NCBI GenBank assembly: GCA_017466365.1
Contig: JAFTUG010000002.1
Coordinates: forward strand, 119,556-183,555
Direction: 5' to 3'
Origin: Clostridia bacterium
GTDB taxonomy: Bacteria; Bacillota; Clostridia; Oscillospirales; Acutalibacteraceae
DNA length: 64,000 nt
Positions 33,228 to 43,387 of the stretch are shown piece after piece (the first letter of the stretch is position 1; each line of letters starts with the position of its first letter). The notes under the pieces are model-generated. The model was not told the DNA's origin and did not search any database. It saw only the letters and a list, made by a program, of their open reading frames with translations. The position numbers and the translations under genes were made by a program.

Positions 33228-34342
33228 ATAATAAAACAATTATTTATACGGGCGGGTTTATTCTGCCTGATAAAAATGCCGCAGCAAACAGAGTTGTATC
33301 AAACGGAAAGCTGTTTTATTTGCTTGGCTGCAAAACCGTTTTCCTCGGTCTTTCGGAGTCGGATAAGGGCTTTGAAGGCGCAAGAAGGGTTGGCGGTCGG
33401 GAGAATATGTTCGAGCAGACACGTCCGCTTTCAACAAAGCAATGGATAAAACGTCTTTTTGACACAAGCGAAATATGCCTGCTTGCAGAGAAGTATAACG
33501 CAGATATGGTTGTACTCTATAATCTTCCTTTTTTTACTCTTTGCAGAGCAAAAAAAGCTCTTTCAAAGAAAAATACAGAGGTTGCTTATGACTGCACCGA
33601 ATGGACAAAGGATACCGACGGCTCATTCATTAAAAGAGCCTTCAAGGTGTTCGATGAATTTCTTGTACGCAATTTTGCACATAAGATTGCCGACAGAATG
33701 ATAGTCATAAGCAGCATGATGGAAAAGAAATATTCAAAAAACAAAAAGCTCCTTGTTTTGCCTCCTCTTGTTGATATAAATGACCCTATATGGCATCAAA
33801 ATCCGCAGAAGGATAACAAAATTTTTGAATTCTGCTTTGCAGGTGTGCCTGACGGCAACAAAGAAAGCCTTGATAAGGTCGTTGAAGCTTTTGCCTGTAT
33901 TGAGGATAAAGCTGTGCGCCTTAAAATAGTTGGCATAACAGAGAAGGAATATATTTCAATTTACGGAGATATACCCGATAATGCAGTAAATAACATCGAA
34001 TTTTTGGGCAAACGTTCTCACGAAGAAGCAATAAAGCATGTCCTCGGCTGTGACTGTTATATTTTTATCCGCCGTTCGGACAGAAGAAATAATGCGGGCT
34101 TTCCCACTAAATTTGCCGAGGCATTCACCTGCCGTGTTCCGATTATAACAACCGATGTAAGTGATGTCGGTGAATATATAAAAAAATCGGGCAGGGGAAT
34201 AGTGCTTGAATGCATGTCATCAGAAAGCATTGCAAAAGCGATGCGTACTGTGATAAATAATAAGCGAGAAAGCGAAAAAACGCTTGACGCTTCATTCCAT
34301 TATGAAACTTACCGCGCAGAAGCGGAAAAGTGGCTCGGATAA
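33224..34342 (+). CDS. Glycosyltransferase family 4
   Basis: A protein of 372 residues, translationally coupled to the epimerase. Two-lobed GT-B pattern: the N-terminal acceptor lobe has VVLYNLPFFTL and CTEWTKD, the C-terminal lobe FCFAGVPDGNKESLDKVVEAF, then PTKFAEAFTCRVPIITTDVSDV, where the usual GT4 E-x7-E is represented by the KFAEAF block. No membrane segment. It probably adds one sugar to the lipid-linked repeat unit; which one cannot be told. Confidence 0.82.
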   Translation: MNNKTIIYTGGFILPDKNAAANRVVSNGKLFYLLGCKTVFLGLSESDKGFEGARRVGGRENMFEQTRPLSTKQWIKRLFDTSEICLLAEKYNADMVVLYNLPFFTLCRAKKALSKKNTEVAYDCTEWTKDTDGSFIKRAFKVFDEFLVRNFAHKIADRMIVISSMMEKKYSKNKKLLVLPPLVDINDPIWHQNPQKDNKIFEFCFAGVPDGNKESLDKVVEAFACIEDKAVRLKIVGITEKEYISIYGDIPDNAVNNIEFLGKRSHEEAIKHVLGCDCYIFIRRSDRRNNAGFPTKFAEAFTCRVPIITTDVSDVGEYIKKSGRGIVLECMSSESIAKAMRTVINNKRESEKTLDASFHYETYRAEAEKWLG

Positions 34343-34376
34343 AACCGATAAATTAAAAAACAACAAGGAGGAAAAA

Positions 34377-35612
34377 ATGCTTAAAAAAGGCTTTTCGTTA
34401 GGCACGGTTCAAATGCTTGCCGTGTTTTATCTTGTTGTTTGGACAACCTCTCCTCCGCTTGAAATTGACCTTATATACCGCCTTCTTGCTCTTGGACTTG
34501 CCGCAGTATGGTTTATTATCATGTTTATCAGGGATAATCCTGTTGTTATGGAAAAAGAGCATCTGGCATCGCTGTTTTTTGTGCTGGCGATTATATTGGT
34601 GGTTTATATAGATACGGGGAGCTTTTCCCAGATAATAAAGCAGATTTCATTTTTTATGTTTACGATATGCTTTATTGTAAGCTGCTTTTACCGAGGCAGA
34701 TGGGATGAGATTAAAGGGATTGTTCCTGTTTTGATGGTTCTTCTCATATTTTGGAATTTCAAAACTTATTCGGTGCTTCTCGAAGACCCGACTGTTGCAA
34801 GGCTTCTTGTAAGGGCTGATGCTGCAACATATGATTATCTGCGTCAGGGAGTTGGCGGATACAGCTTGGTTTATCCGCAGGTTTGCATATGTCCGGCAAT
34901 TCTTGCATGGATAATCAAAGCATTCAGAGGAAATAAGGTTTATTTTACAATAGGTGCTGTCTGGCTTGTTTCTTTTGTTCTTCTTATCGCAAAAGCAGGT
35001 TATTCTCTTGCGATTTTCGGAGCGGCAGCAGGTGCGGTAATTCTGTTCTTTTATAAAGGGAAGAGCGGAATAAAAGCCTTCCTTGTTTCACTTTTGATTT
35101 TTGCTGCTGCAATGCTTTCAATTTTGTATATCGAAGATTTGAGAAATTTCCTTCTTGAATTCTTCGACGGAACAGCGGTTGCAAAGAAAATCAATGACCT
35201 TGTTGCAACGGGAGAAAGCGGTTCTGCGGAGGGTTCGATTCAGTTGAGAATAGATGCCTATTTATACAGCCTTCAGGTTGCGGCAAAATACCCGATTGTC
35301 GGTGCTTTGTGGAGAGAGGGAAACGGAAGCCATTCTGCCGTGCTTGATGTGCTTGCAAAATACGGCTTATGGGGTGCGGCGATATTCTGCACCATAATTT
35401 ACTCCGTACCGAATTATTATAAGAAAAAATATAATGATGTTTATATACGTTCGGTTGCAAACGCAACTTTTGTTTCGCTTATGATTATTTCAACGCTTGA
35501 TGCGTTTAACTATTCTTTTTCTTGTATGATTTTAATTGTCCTTCCTTTGCTCTTTGAAGATATAATAAAATGGACTGGTGTTGAAACAGATGAGAATACT
35601 TTGGTCAGTTAA
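34377..35612 (+). CDS. Wzy-like polysaccharide polymerase (O-antigen ligase/polymerase fold)
   Basis: A protein of 411 residues from ATG 34377, which follows a strong AAGGAGGA site (the frame is open further upstream). It has ten to eleven predicted membrane helices, two large loops and no other recognisable domain. A periplasmic-type loop (about residues 245-320) ends in AAKYPIVGALWREGNGSHSA, a WG...SHN-like stretch typical of Wzy/ligase proteins. It should polymerise repeat units on the outer face of the membrane. It is the only Wzy candidate in the window; no Wzx-like flippase is seen. Confidence 0.78.
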   Translation: MLKKGFSLGTVQMLAVFYLVVWTTSPPLEIDLIYRLLALGLAAVWFIIMFIRDNPVVMEKEHLASLFFVLAIILVVYIDTGSFSQIIKQISFFMFTICFIVSCFYRGRWDEIKGIVPVLMVLLIFWNFKTYSVLLEDPTVARLLVRADAATYDYLRQGVGGYSLVYPQVCICPAILAWIIKAFRGNKVYFTIGAVWLVSFVLLIAKAGYSLAIFGAAAGAVILFFYKGKSGIKAFLVSLLIFAAAMLSILYIEDLRNFLLEFFDGTAVAKKINDLVATGESGSAEGSIQLRIDAYLYSLQVAAKYPIVGALWREGNGSHSAVLDVLAKYGLWGAAIFCTIIYSVPNYYKKKYNDVYIRSVANATFVSLMIISTLDAFNYSFSCMILIVLPLLFEDIIKWTGVETDENTLVS

Positions 35613-36858
35613 TCTTATTCCCGCAGAAATGTCACAAAAACTGAATATAACATCGGAGGTTCTCGGCGGATGGGTTGAATCAATGGCATCCCGCCTTCGC
35701 GAGATCGAGAATATTGAGCTTGCAATTGCATGCAAATGCGATGAAAAAATCACCTTTTGCGAATCGGTTAACGGTGTTAAGTATTACAGTATTTCTTACT
35801 CATCTTCAACGGGGCTTGATAAGCTTTCGGAAAGGTGCCTTGAAATCATATCCGATTTTAAGCCGGATCTTGTGCAGATAGAAGGAACAGAGTTTCTTCA
35901 TGCAAAGGCAATGCTTTTTTCTGCAAAGAAAATGTCCGTGCCGTGCGTTGTTTCCATGCAGGGCATTCTCAACGGGCAGTACGGCTATCAATGCGGTCAG
36001 CTTCAGATTGACGATATGATGCTTTCAAAATCTCTTACCGAGATTTTTGCCGCATGGATTCTCCACTTAAGAAAAACAAAATGGTATAAGCCCAGAATGA
36101 AATCCGAACGCGAAATAATTGAAAATGCAGATTATTTCCTCGGCAGAACAACCTGGGACAGGGCTCATACCTATTCAATAAATCCAAAAGCCGAATACTA
36201 TTCCTGCAACAGAGTGTTGAGAGAGCCTTTCTATTCCTGCCAATGGAACGTAAATAATATGGAAAGGCATTCTCTTTATGTCGGCAACAGCTATCATGCT
36301 CTTAAAGGCTTTCATTTCGTTGTAAAGGCTTTGCCCGAACTTATAAGGGAGTATCCCGATATAAAGGTTTATGTTGCGGGATATAAGCCCTATAAAGAGG
36401 ATGATAAGCGTTCGTTTATTAAAAAAGGCTATGCCGCATATCTTAAAAAGCTGATTTATGATTTAAAGGTTGAAAATCATATCGAATTTACAGGTCCTCT
36501 TAAAGCATCACAGGTTGCGGAAAGGCTTTCAAAAGTCAATGCATATGTACTTTGCTCCGCAATCGAAAACAGCCCCAACACACTCGGCGAAGCTATGATG
36601 GTCGGCACCCCGTGTGTTTCGGCGTATGTAGGCGGTGCGCCCGATATGGCGGCAGACGGCAAAGAAGCATTGTTTTACAGAAATGATGACCCGAGCCTGC
36701 TTACGTGGAATATCAAGCGGATTTTTGATAATGATGAGCTTGCGCTGTCTCTTTCGGAAAACGGAAGAAAAAGAGCACTCATTACTCATAACCCCGATAA
36801 AAATGTAAGTCAGCTTGTTTCGGTTTACGAAGATATATTAAATGAAAGGAAGAAATAA
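35590..36858 (+). CDS. Glycosyltransferase family 4
   Basis: A protein of 422 residues from ATG 35590, overlapping the polymerase gene by 23 bases. GT-B pattern: MRILWSVNLIPAEM at the start, LYVGNSYHALKGFHFVVKA opening the donor lobe, then FTGPLKASQVAERL and SAIENSPNTLGEAMMVGTPC with the GT4 E-x7-E-like site (ENSPNTLGEAM). Soluble; adds a sugar to the nascent glycan. Acceptor and donor are unknown. Confidence 0.87.
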   Translation: MRILWSVNLIPAEMSQKLNITSEVLGGWVESMASRLREIENIELAIACKCDEKITFCESVNGVKYYSISYSSSTGLDKLSERCLEIISDFKPDLVQIEGTEFLHAKAMLFSAKKMSVPCVVSMQGILNGQYGYQCGQLQIDDMMLSKSLTEIFAAWILHLRKTKWYKPRMKSEREIIENADYFLGRTTWDRAHTYSINPKAEYYSCNRVLREPFYSCQWNVNNMERHSLYVGNSYHALKGFHFVVKALPELIREYPDIKVYVAGYKPYKEDDKRSFIKKGYAAYLKKLIYDLKVENHIEFTGPLKASQVAERLSKVNAYVLCSAIENSPNTLGEAMMVGTPCVSAYVGGAPDMAADGKEALFYRNDDPSLLTWNIKRIFDNDELALSLSENGRKRALITHNPDKNVSQLVSVYEDILNERKK

Positions 36859-36859
36859 T

Positions 36860-37792
36860 ATGAGCTTTGCTCCGATAGTTTTGTTTGTATATAACAGAGC
36901 GGATCATTTTTCAAAAACATACGCCGCTCTTACAAAATGTGCCGAAGCGAAGGAGTCTGAGCTTTTTATTTTTTCAGACGGAAGCAAAAACGATAATTAC
37001 GCTAAAGGTGTTGAAGAGGTCAGGGCGTTTGCTCATTCAATAGAAAACAGCGGAGATTTTAAAAGCATAAAAATAATTGAAAGTCCTGAAAATAAAGGCC
37101 TTGCCGCTTCCGTTATTGCAGGAGTTACAAAGGTTATTGAAGAATACGGAAGAGTAATTGTTGTTGAGGATGACTGCGTGGCATCTCCTTGGTTTCTTTC
37201 ATATATGAATAAGTGCCTTGATTATTATGAAAACAAGAAATACGTCGGCTCTGTAGCAGGCTATACTCCCGCCATAAATTTCCCGAAAGCTTATAATTCG
37301 GATGTTTTTGCCGCAAACCGTTCGTGCAGCTGTTCATGGGCTGTGTGGAGTGACCGCTGGCAGGGTGTTGACTGGGAGCTTAAAGAAATTTCCGATTTCT
37401 ATGATTTGCCGAAGCTTATAAGAATTCTGAATTCAAACGGAAGTGACAGATTTCTCCGCCTTTACCGTCAGACAAAAGGTAACGGCAGCTCGTGGTCGGT
37501 AAGATTCGGAGCACATTTGGTTAAAAAAGGTCTTGTTACCGTTTATCCGAGATATTCTTATATAACAAATATCGGCTGCGATGAGTCGGGTGTCCACAGC
37601 CGGAATGATGATGCCGAAAAAATGCGTGTTGATTTGTCAAAAGCAATAGAAAATCCCGTTCTTTCCGATGTTGAAATAAACAAAGATATTCAAAAGATAA
37701 TGAAAAAGCACTATTCCTACGGTGCTGTTTCGGAATTAAAACGTTTCGTGGCAACGGCGGCAATAGTATTAAAAGAAAAACTCAAGGGTTGA
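36860..37792 (+). CDS. Glycosyltransferase, GT2/GNT-I-like
   Basis: A protein of 310 residues from ATG 36860 behind AAAGGAAG. The N-terminus is APIVLFVYNRADHF, the donor site IVVEDDCVASPWFLSYM (EDD in place of DxD), followed by CSWAVWSDRWQGVDWE. This pattern is found in GT2-type or GNT-I-like enzymes of bacterial polysaccharide loci. No membrane segment. It starts inside the end of the preceding transcript block with only one base between the stop and the ATG. Confidence 0.8.
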   Translation: MSFAPIVLFVYNRADHFSKTYAALTKCAEAKESELFIFSDGSKNDNYAKGVEEVRAFAHSIENSGDFKSIKIIESPENKGLAASVIAGVTKVIEEYGRVIVVEDDCVASPWFLSYMNKCLDYYENKKYVGSVAGYTPAINFPKAYNSDVFAANRSCSCSWAVWSDRWQGVDWELKEISDFYDLPKLIRILNSNGSDRFLRLYRQTKGNGSSWSVRFGAHLVKKGLVTVYPRYSYITNIGCDESGVHSRNDDAEKMRVDLSKAIENPVLSDVEINKDIQKIMKKHYSYGAVSELKRFVATAAIVLKEKLKG

Positions 37793-37796
37793 TTTT

Positions 37797-38762
37797 ATGG
37801 AAAGCAAAGCCTTAATCAGCGTTATCATTCCCGTTTATAATGTTGAAAAATATCTTCGTGAATGCATTGAAAGTGTTTTGAAGCAAACATATACGAATTA
37901 TGAAATCATTCTTGTTGATGACGGCTCAACCGATTCATCGGGAAGAATTTGTGATGAATATTCTGACAAGGCAACCGTTATTCATCAAAAAAACGGCGGG
38001 CTTTCAGCTGCAAGAAATGCAGGCTTTGATGCATCAAACGGTGAATATGTTTATTTTCTTGACAGCGATGATTATATTGTGCCGCATACCCTTGAAGCTC
38101 TGTATTTAAATGCTGTAAACGGAAATGCTGATGCTGTCTTTTTTGATGCGGTATCCTTTGCAGACGGTGATTTTAAAATAAGTCAGAATTATATTCGCAA
38201 AAACCAATATGAGCAATGCGGCGGACTTGAAATGCTTCAAAGACTTCAGGCTGATAAGGAATATCACAGCGCCGTGCCCTTGCTTTTTATTAAAAAAAGT
38301 CTTATAAGCGAAAACGGACTTCGTTTCGTTGACGGAATATATTATGAGGATATGGTATACACATATCAGGTGTTTTGCTGTGCGGAGAGTGTTTCTCAAT
38401 GCCGTGAAGCGCTTTATTGCCGCAGATACCGTGAAAGCTCGATTATGACCTCAAAAAAGAATAAAAGGCATTTTCAAAGTGCCGTAAGGGTTTATTATGA
38501 GGTTAAAAATTACGCAATAAAATCGAATGTTATTCAAAGCGATGCCTCGGAAAAATATATTATCCGCTGTGCATACAATGTTTTCAATATATTTGAAAAG
38601 CTCGGAAAAGCCGAGAAAAAAGAAATGAAAAATGAACTGAAAAGCTTTAAAAACGATGTTCTGCAAAATACTGCATACGGCGATAAATCGCTGAAAATGA
38701 GGTGCAGAAGCAAGCTTTTCTGGTTTGCTTACAAAGTTTATGAAAAGGTTTTGAAGAAATAA
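37797..38762 (+). CDS. Glycosyltransferase family 2 (copy A of repeated GT2 type)
   Basis: A protein of 321 residues with the classic GT2 start ISVIIPVYNVEKYLRECIES, LVDDGSTDSSGRICD, NGGLSAARNAGF and the metal-binding DxD in FLDSDDYI (about residue 90). It adds a sugar to the lipid-linked unit in the cytoplasm. It belongs to a set of three similar GT2 genes in this operon (also 41151 and 43380), each followed directly or after one gene by a GT4 of a second repeated type. Confidence 0.92.
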   Translation: MESKALISVIIPVYNVEKYLRECIESVLKQTYTNYEIILVDDGSTDSSGRICDEYSDKATVIHQKNGGLSAARNAGFDASNGEYVYFLDSDDYIVPHTLEALYLNAVNGNADAVFFDAVSFADGDFKISQNYIRKNQYEQCGGLEMLQRLQADKEYHSAVPLLFIKKSLISENGLRFVDGIYYEDMVYTYQVFCCAESVSQCREALYCRRYRESSIMTSKKNKRHFQSAVRVYYEVKNYAIKSNVIQSDASEKYIIRCAYNVFNIFEKLGKAEKKEMKNELKSFKNDVLQNTAYGDKSLKMRCRSKLFWFAYKVYEKVLKK

Positions 38763-38763
38763 G

Positions 38764-39972
38764 ATGAGCATAAAGAAACAGGTTTTGATGGTTATGCCGG
38801 TTATGAAGGGCGGCGGTGCCGAAAGAGTAGCGGCGCTTCTTCTGAACGAATTTTATAAAAAAGGCTGTGAAGCGGAGTTTTTGCTTACTTCATCAAATAA
38901 GGATGAAATAATAAACCGTGATCTTAATCCTGAAATCCCCGTTACCGTTCTCGGAAGTGGAAACGCAAAGGAAAGCCCTTTTTTAAAGCTGTTTTTTGCA
39001 CTTCTCGGTATTTTTTCTTCATTTCTTTGTAAGCCTTTTGAGGCTGTCGGAAAAACCGCTCCCGTCTGCTTTGCTTATCTGTCATTCATCGCTCAATACC
39101 ACAGAGAAATAAAGCTTTTAAGAAAAAAGCTTGAGCGTAACCCCGATGCAACCGTTATTTCTTTTTTGCAGCCCTCAATTCCGATTACGCTGCTTGCCGC
39201 CAAAGGTTTGCCGAACAGAATAATCATCTCCGAAAGGGGAGACCCAAAAAGGCAGATGAAAAAGCGCTACGGCTTCGGTTTTGTAAAAAAATACTATCAG
39301 CGGGCAGATGCAGTTGTTTTTCAGACTAATGATGCATTGGCAGCATATCCCGATAATATTTCAAAAAAGGGAACTGTTATTTTTAATCCCGTAAACAGCA
39401 GCCTTCCCGAAGCATATTTCGGCGAAAGAGAAAAATATGTAACAACCTTTTGCAGAATCTCAAGGCAGAAAAATCTGCCCGTTCTTGTTGAAGCCTTTGC
39501 GGATTTCCGTAAAAGCTTCGGTGAATATACTCTTAAAATTATCGGTGAACCCCAAAACACCGATGATAAAGCGGCACTTGCCGAAACAAAGGCACTTGCC
39601 GAAAAACTCGGGATTTCGGAGTTTATTGAATTTCGCCCCTTCAGCGCTTCGGTTCACGGTCTGATTATCCGTGATGCGATGTATGTTAACTCATCGGATT
39701 ATGAAGGTATGTCAAATGCCATGCTTGAGGCTATGGCGATAGGTATGCCCGTTATCTGTACCGATTGTCCCATAGGCGGTGCAAATGCAGTAATAAAGAG
39801 CGGTGAAAACGGCTTGCTTACCGAGGTCGGTAATGCCGAAGAAATAAGCGAGGCCATGAAGAAAATTGCAGGAGATAAGGTTTTTTCGGATAAGCTTTCG
39901 ATTAATGCCGCAAATATAAGAAATGAGCTGTCACTTGAAGCAACGGCTCAAAAATGGATGGAGTTATTTTGA
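38764..39972 (+). CDS. Glycosyltransferase family 4 (copy A of repeated GT4 type)
   Basis: A protein of 402 residues, start one base after the GT2 stop. The N-terminus has MPVMKGGGAERVAALL, then ISERGDPKRQ, NPVNSSLPEAYFGER, FCRISRQKNLPVLVEAF, and the donor motif SSDYEGMSNAMLEAMAIGMP. A hydrophobic stretch near residues 75-100 may bind the membrane. It is one of three close paralogues with those at 42206 and 44491, which share NPV(N/K)xxLPE and the CTDC(P/L)xGGA block. Confidence 0.92.
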   Translation: MSIKKQVLMVMPVMKGGGAERVAALLLNEFYKKGCEAEFLLTSSNKDEIINRDLNPEIPVTVLGSGNAKESPFLKLFFALLGIFSSFLCKPFEAVGKTAPVCFAYLSFIAQYHREIKLLRKKLERNPDATVISFLQPSIPITLLAAKGLPNRIIISERGDPKRQMKKRYGFGFVKKYYQRADAVVFQTNDALAAYPDNISKKGTVIFNPVNSSLPEAYFGEREKYVTTFCRISRQKNLPVLVEAFADFRKSFGEYTLKIIGEPQNTDDKAALAETKALAEKLGISEFIEFRPFSASVHGLIIRDAMYVNSSDYEGMSNAMLEAMAIGMPVICTDCPIGGANAVIKSGENGLLTEVGNAEEISEAMKKIAGDKVFSDKLSINAANIRNELSLEATAQKWMELF

Positions 39973-39975
39973 ACA

Positions 39976-41145
39976 ATGAAAAAACAACTGCTTTTTGTAA
40001 TTAATCATCTGACAATAGGCGGCATTCAGAAAACCCTGATTTCCGCCCTTAAGGTGCTTGATTACGATAAGTATGATGTTACAGTCTATCTTCGCAAAAA
40101 CAGAACGGATCTTTTGCCTTTTATCGATAACAGAGCAAAGATTATTATAAATAAAGATAAAACCCGTTATTACAGAAAACCCGGAGCGATTTTTTATCAT
40201 CTCTTAATTGAGTTTAACCTTATAATCGGAAGAAAAGAGAAAGCGGAAAAGCTTAATGCGAGACTTAACGATTTAATCCGTGCATACAGCATGAAATATG
40301 AGCAAAAAGCTTATTTTGCTGATAAAAAATATGATATTGCAATTGCATATGCTCACGGTTATCCCGCTTATTTTACAGCTGATTATATAAATGCTGATGA
40401 AAAAATCATATTTTTCCATGTAAGCACAAATGAGCTTCCCGAGGTTCATAAAAAATTTATAACCAAATTTGATAAGGCTGCGGCTGTGCATGGCGGTCAG
40501 AAAAAACTGATTTCAGAATGGTATCCGTCTTTGTCCGATAAGATTTATGTTGTCGAAAACTTTGTTGATGCCGAGCTGATTAAAGAGCAGAGCAGAGAAG
40601 TTTCTCTGCCTGAAAACAAAGTTAAAGCGGTTCTTTGCTCATGCGGCAGATTTGCACCCGTGAAGGGCTTTGATATGGCAGTTGAAGCCGCAAAAAAGCT
40701 TAAAGAAAAAGGTTTTGATTTTGTTTGGTATTTTGTAGGCGACGGTCCGGAAAAAACGAATATTGAAAGACTTATCGAAAAAAACGGTCTTGATAAAAAT
40801 ATTATCCTCACGGGAATGCAGAAAAATCCTTATCCATATATAGATGCTTGTGATATCTATATTCAGCCTTCATATGAGGAGGCATGGGGGATGACTATTG
40901 CAGAGGCAAACAGGCTTTCAAGGCCCGTTATATCCACCAAAACTCTCGGCGGTATGAGGCTTATTGAAAACGAAAAAAACGGCATTCTCTGTGATATAAA
41001 TCCGCAGTCGCTTGCCGATGCGATAATAAATCTTAACAGTAACAAAGAGCTTTATGCAAAGATAAAGAATAATCTTGAAAATGCGGATTATTCGTGCGAA
41101 GGCGAAAAATATAAAGAGCAGTGGAAAAAGCTTTTAGAGGAGTGA
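39976..41145 (+). CDS. Glycosyltransferase family 4
   Basis: A protein of 389 residues. GT-B pattern: FVINHLTIGGIQKTLISAL at the start (typical of exopolysaccharide GT4), CSCGRFAPVKGFDMAVEAA opening the donor lobe, and QPSYEEAWGMTIAEANRLS with the E-x7-E site. It differs from the three repeated GT4 copies around it and lies between copies A and B of the GT2/GT4 pairs. Soluble; specificity unknown. Confidence 0.9.
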   Translation: MKKQLLFVINHLTIGGIQKTLISALKVLDYDKYDVTVYLRKNRTDLLPFIDNRAKIIINKDKTRYYRKPGAIFYHLLIEFNLIIGRKEKAEKLNARLNDLIRAYSMKYEQKAYFADKKYDIAIAYAHGYPAYFTADYINADEKIIFFHVSTNELPEVHKKFITKFDKAAAVHGGQKKLISEWYPSLSDKIYVVENFVDAELIKEQSREVSLPENKVKAVLCSCGRFAPVKGFDMAVEAAKKLKEKGFDFVWYFVGDGPEKTNIERLIEKNGLDKNIILTGMQKNPYPYIDACDIYIQPSYEEAWGMTIAEANRLSRPVISTKTLGGMRLIENEKNGILCDINPQSLADAIINLNSNKELYAKIKNNLENADYSCEGEKYKEQWKKLLEE

Positions 41146-41150
41146 AAAAA

Positions 41151-42209
41151 GTGAAGTACAGCATACTTGTTCCGGTATATAATGTTGAAAAATATCTTGA
41201 GCAATGTGTTGATTCTCTTCTTTCTCAAACCTTCAAGGGTGAATATGAAATAATTCTTGTTGACGACGGCTCAACGGATTCCTCCGGTTTAATCTGCGAT
41301 AAATATGCAGAAAAAAATCCTCAAAAAATAAAGGCAATCCATAAGAAAAATGAGGGTCTTGTTTCGGCAAGAGAATGGGGAATAAAAAATGCAGACGGAA
41401 ACTTTTGCCTGTTTGTTGATTCAGACGACTTTGCAGAAGAAAACCTTCTTGAATGTGTTGATTTGTGCATAAAAAAGCATCCCGATGCCGATATGGTTAT
41501 TTATTCCTTTGAGTATTTTGAAAACAGTATCAAAAAGCCCCGTCCCGTAATAATTTCAGACGGAGAAAAAGTTTTCGGCAGCGATAATAAAAAAGAGCTT
41601 TACGATATGCTCATTGTCGGAAACCTTGTCACGGCTCTTTGGATTAAAGCGGTAAAAACAGAAATTCTCAAAAATGACCCTGCCGATTATACAGCTTATT
41701 ATGATAAAAATATGGCTGAAGATATGTTTAGGTCTGTTCATCTTTTAACGGCAGCAGAAAAGATTATTTATATTAATGAACCTCTTTATAATTACCGAAC
41801 AAATAACGAAAGCATATCAAAGAGCTTTTCGCCGGATACCATACCTAAAAAGAATATTCTTTATGTTTATGACAGGATAAGAGAATACCTTCCCGTGTGG
41901 GGTATGGATACAGCGGAAGTTATTGATAAGCTTAACAGCAGATGGTTTAACGAAACCATGACAACGTTTTCAAATTACTATAAAAACGCAAAAACCAAAA
42001 GAGAAAAACGGCAGATACTTGAATTTGATTGGAAAACAATGCTTCCTATGCAGGCTGTTTATGAAAAGGGCAGCCAAGAAAGCAAGCTTTTCAGAAAGTG
42101 GTTTGAGTGCCTTGAAAATAAAAAATATTTTCCTGTAAAGCTGTTTTTCTTTAAAGAAAAAATACGCAAGCTTTTTAAGAAAATAAGATCAAAGGTGAAG
42201 GGTAAATGA
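41151..42209 (+). CDS. Glycosyltransferase family 2 (copy B)
   Basis: A protein of 352 residues from GTG 41151, chosen because GAGG precedes it at about ten bases and the N-terminus then starts with KYSILVPVYNVEKYLEQ. GT2 motifs: LVDDGSTDSSGLICD, NEGLVSAREWG and LFVDSDDFA (DxD). A 3' lysine-rich tail ends the protein. It is related to copies A and C. Confidence 0.9.
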   Translation: MKYSILVPVYNVEKYLEQCVDSLLSQTFKGEYEIILVDDGSTDSSGLICDKYAEKNPQKIKAIHKKNEGLVSAREWGIKNADGNFCLFVDSDDFAEENLLECVDLCIKKHPDADMVIYSFEYFENSIKKPRPVIISDGEKVFGSDNKKELYDMLIVGNLVTALWIKAVKTEILKNDPADYTAYYDKNMAEDMFRSVHLLTAAEKIIYINEPLYNYRTNNESISKSFSPDTIPKKNILYVYDRIREYLPVWGMDTAEVIDKLNSRWFNETMTTFSNYYKNAKTKREKRQILEFDWKTMLPMQAVYEKGSQESKLFRKWFECLENKKYFPVKLFFFKEKIRKLFKKIRSKVKGK

Positions 42210-43387
42210 GTAAAGAAATTACGTTTCTTATGAAGGTTATGAAAGGCGGCGGTGCGGAAAGGGTTATATCTCTCCTGACCAAAGCTTTTTCAGAGCGTAA
42301 TTATGCCGTAACCCTTATCATTACTCATCAGAGCCTTTCCGATGCAGACCTTTCCCATATTAATAAAGATATAACAGTAATTTCTTTAACCGATGAAATA
42401 AAAAAAGAAAAAAAATCGGCTTTTTTAGCAAGGCTCATCATGCTTTTTGCCCGTTTAATCGGTAAAATAAATTCTGAAAAAGGGTCTGTGCTAAAATATT
42501 ATTCACGCAATTATGACAGCGTTAAATGGCTTAAAAAGTTTTTCTTAATGCATAAAAAATCTGTGGCGGCAGCTTTCCTTTATGATACGATTTTCTTAAC
42601 GCTTCTTTCACGAAATAAAACAAACAAGGTTATTATTTCCGAGAGAGGAGACCCTCGACAATCAGCATCGAGCAAAACTGTTGCTGCGTTTATGAAAACC
42701 GAATTTATGAAGGCGGATAACATTGTTTTTCAGTCTCCCGATGCAAAAAAGTGGTATGAAGAAAATACCCCTGCAAGCGGCACGGTTATTTTCAATCCCG
42801 TAAAAGCCGATCTGCCTGAACCTTATCAAGGTGAAAGAAAAAAACGTATAGTCAATTTCTGCCGTATTTCGGCTCAAAAAAATCTTATTATGCTTGCTGA
42901 AGCTTTTTCTATGCTTCACAAGGATTATCCTGAATTTGAGCTTGATATTATCGGTGATTGCGTGGGCAACGATGCGGAAGGATATATCGAAAAAGTAACC
43001 GAGAGAATAAAACAGCTCGGATGTGAGGAATCTGTCCGTATTTTGCCTGCAAGGAGAGATATCCATGATTATATCAAGGATTACGCAATGTTTGTTTCCT
43101 CATCTGATTTTGAGGGAATGTCCAATTCCATGCTTGAAGCAATGGCAATCGGTTTGCCCGTTGTATGCACGGATTGTCCGGCAGGCGGTGCGAGGGCTGT
43201 GATAAAGAACGGCGAAAACGGCTTGCTCGTTCCCGTAGGCGATGCTCAAAAAACATATGAAGCTATGAAAACGGTTATAGAAAACCCCGAACTTGCCAAA
43301 AAAATATCCGAGAACGCATTAAATATACGCAACGAATTATCCGTAGAAAAAATTATCGAGAAATGGGAGAAGATTATCAATGATTAA
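42206..43387 (+). CDS. Glycosyltransferase family 4 (copy B)
   Basis: A protein of 393 residues, overlapping the GT2 stop by four bases (ATGA). It has FLMKVMKGGGAERVISLL, ISERGDPRQ, NPVKADLPEPYQGER, FCRISAQKNLIML and SSDFEGMSNSMLEAMAIGLP, the same block set as copies A and C. It adds a sugar to the repeat unit. Close similarity to its paralogues indicates local duplication. Confidence 0.92.
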   Translation: MSKEITFLMKVMKGGGAERVISLLTKAFSERNYAVTLIITHQSLSDADLSHINKDITVISLTDEIKKEKKSAFLARLIMLFARLIGKINSEKGSVLKYYSRNYDSVKWLKKFFLMHKKSVAAAFLYDTIFLTLLSRNKTNKVIISERGDPRQSASSKTVAAFMKTEFMKADNIVFQSPDAKKWYEENTPASGTVIFNPVKADLPEPYQGERKKRIVNFCRISAQKNLIMLAEAFSMLHKDYPEFELDIIGDCVGNDAEGYIEKVTERIKQLGCEESVRILPARRDIHDYIKDYAMFVSSSDFEGMSNSMLEAMAIGLPVVCTDCPAGGARAVIKNGENGLLVPVGDAQKTYEAMKTVIENPELAKKISENALNIRNELSVEKIIEKWEKIIND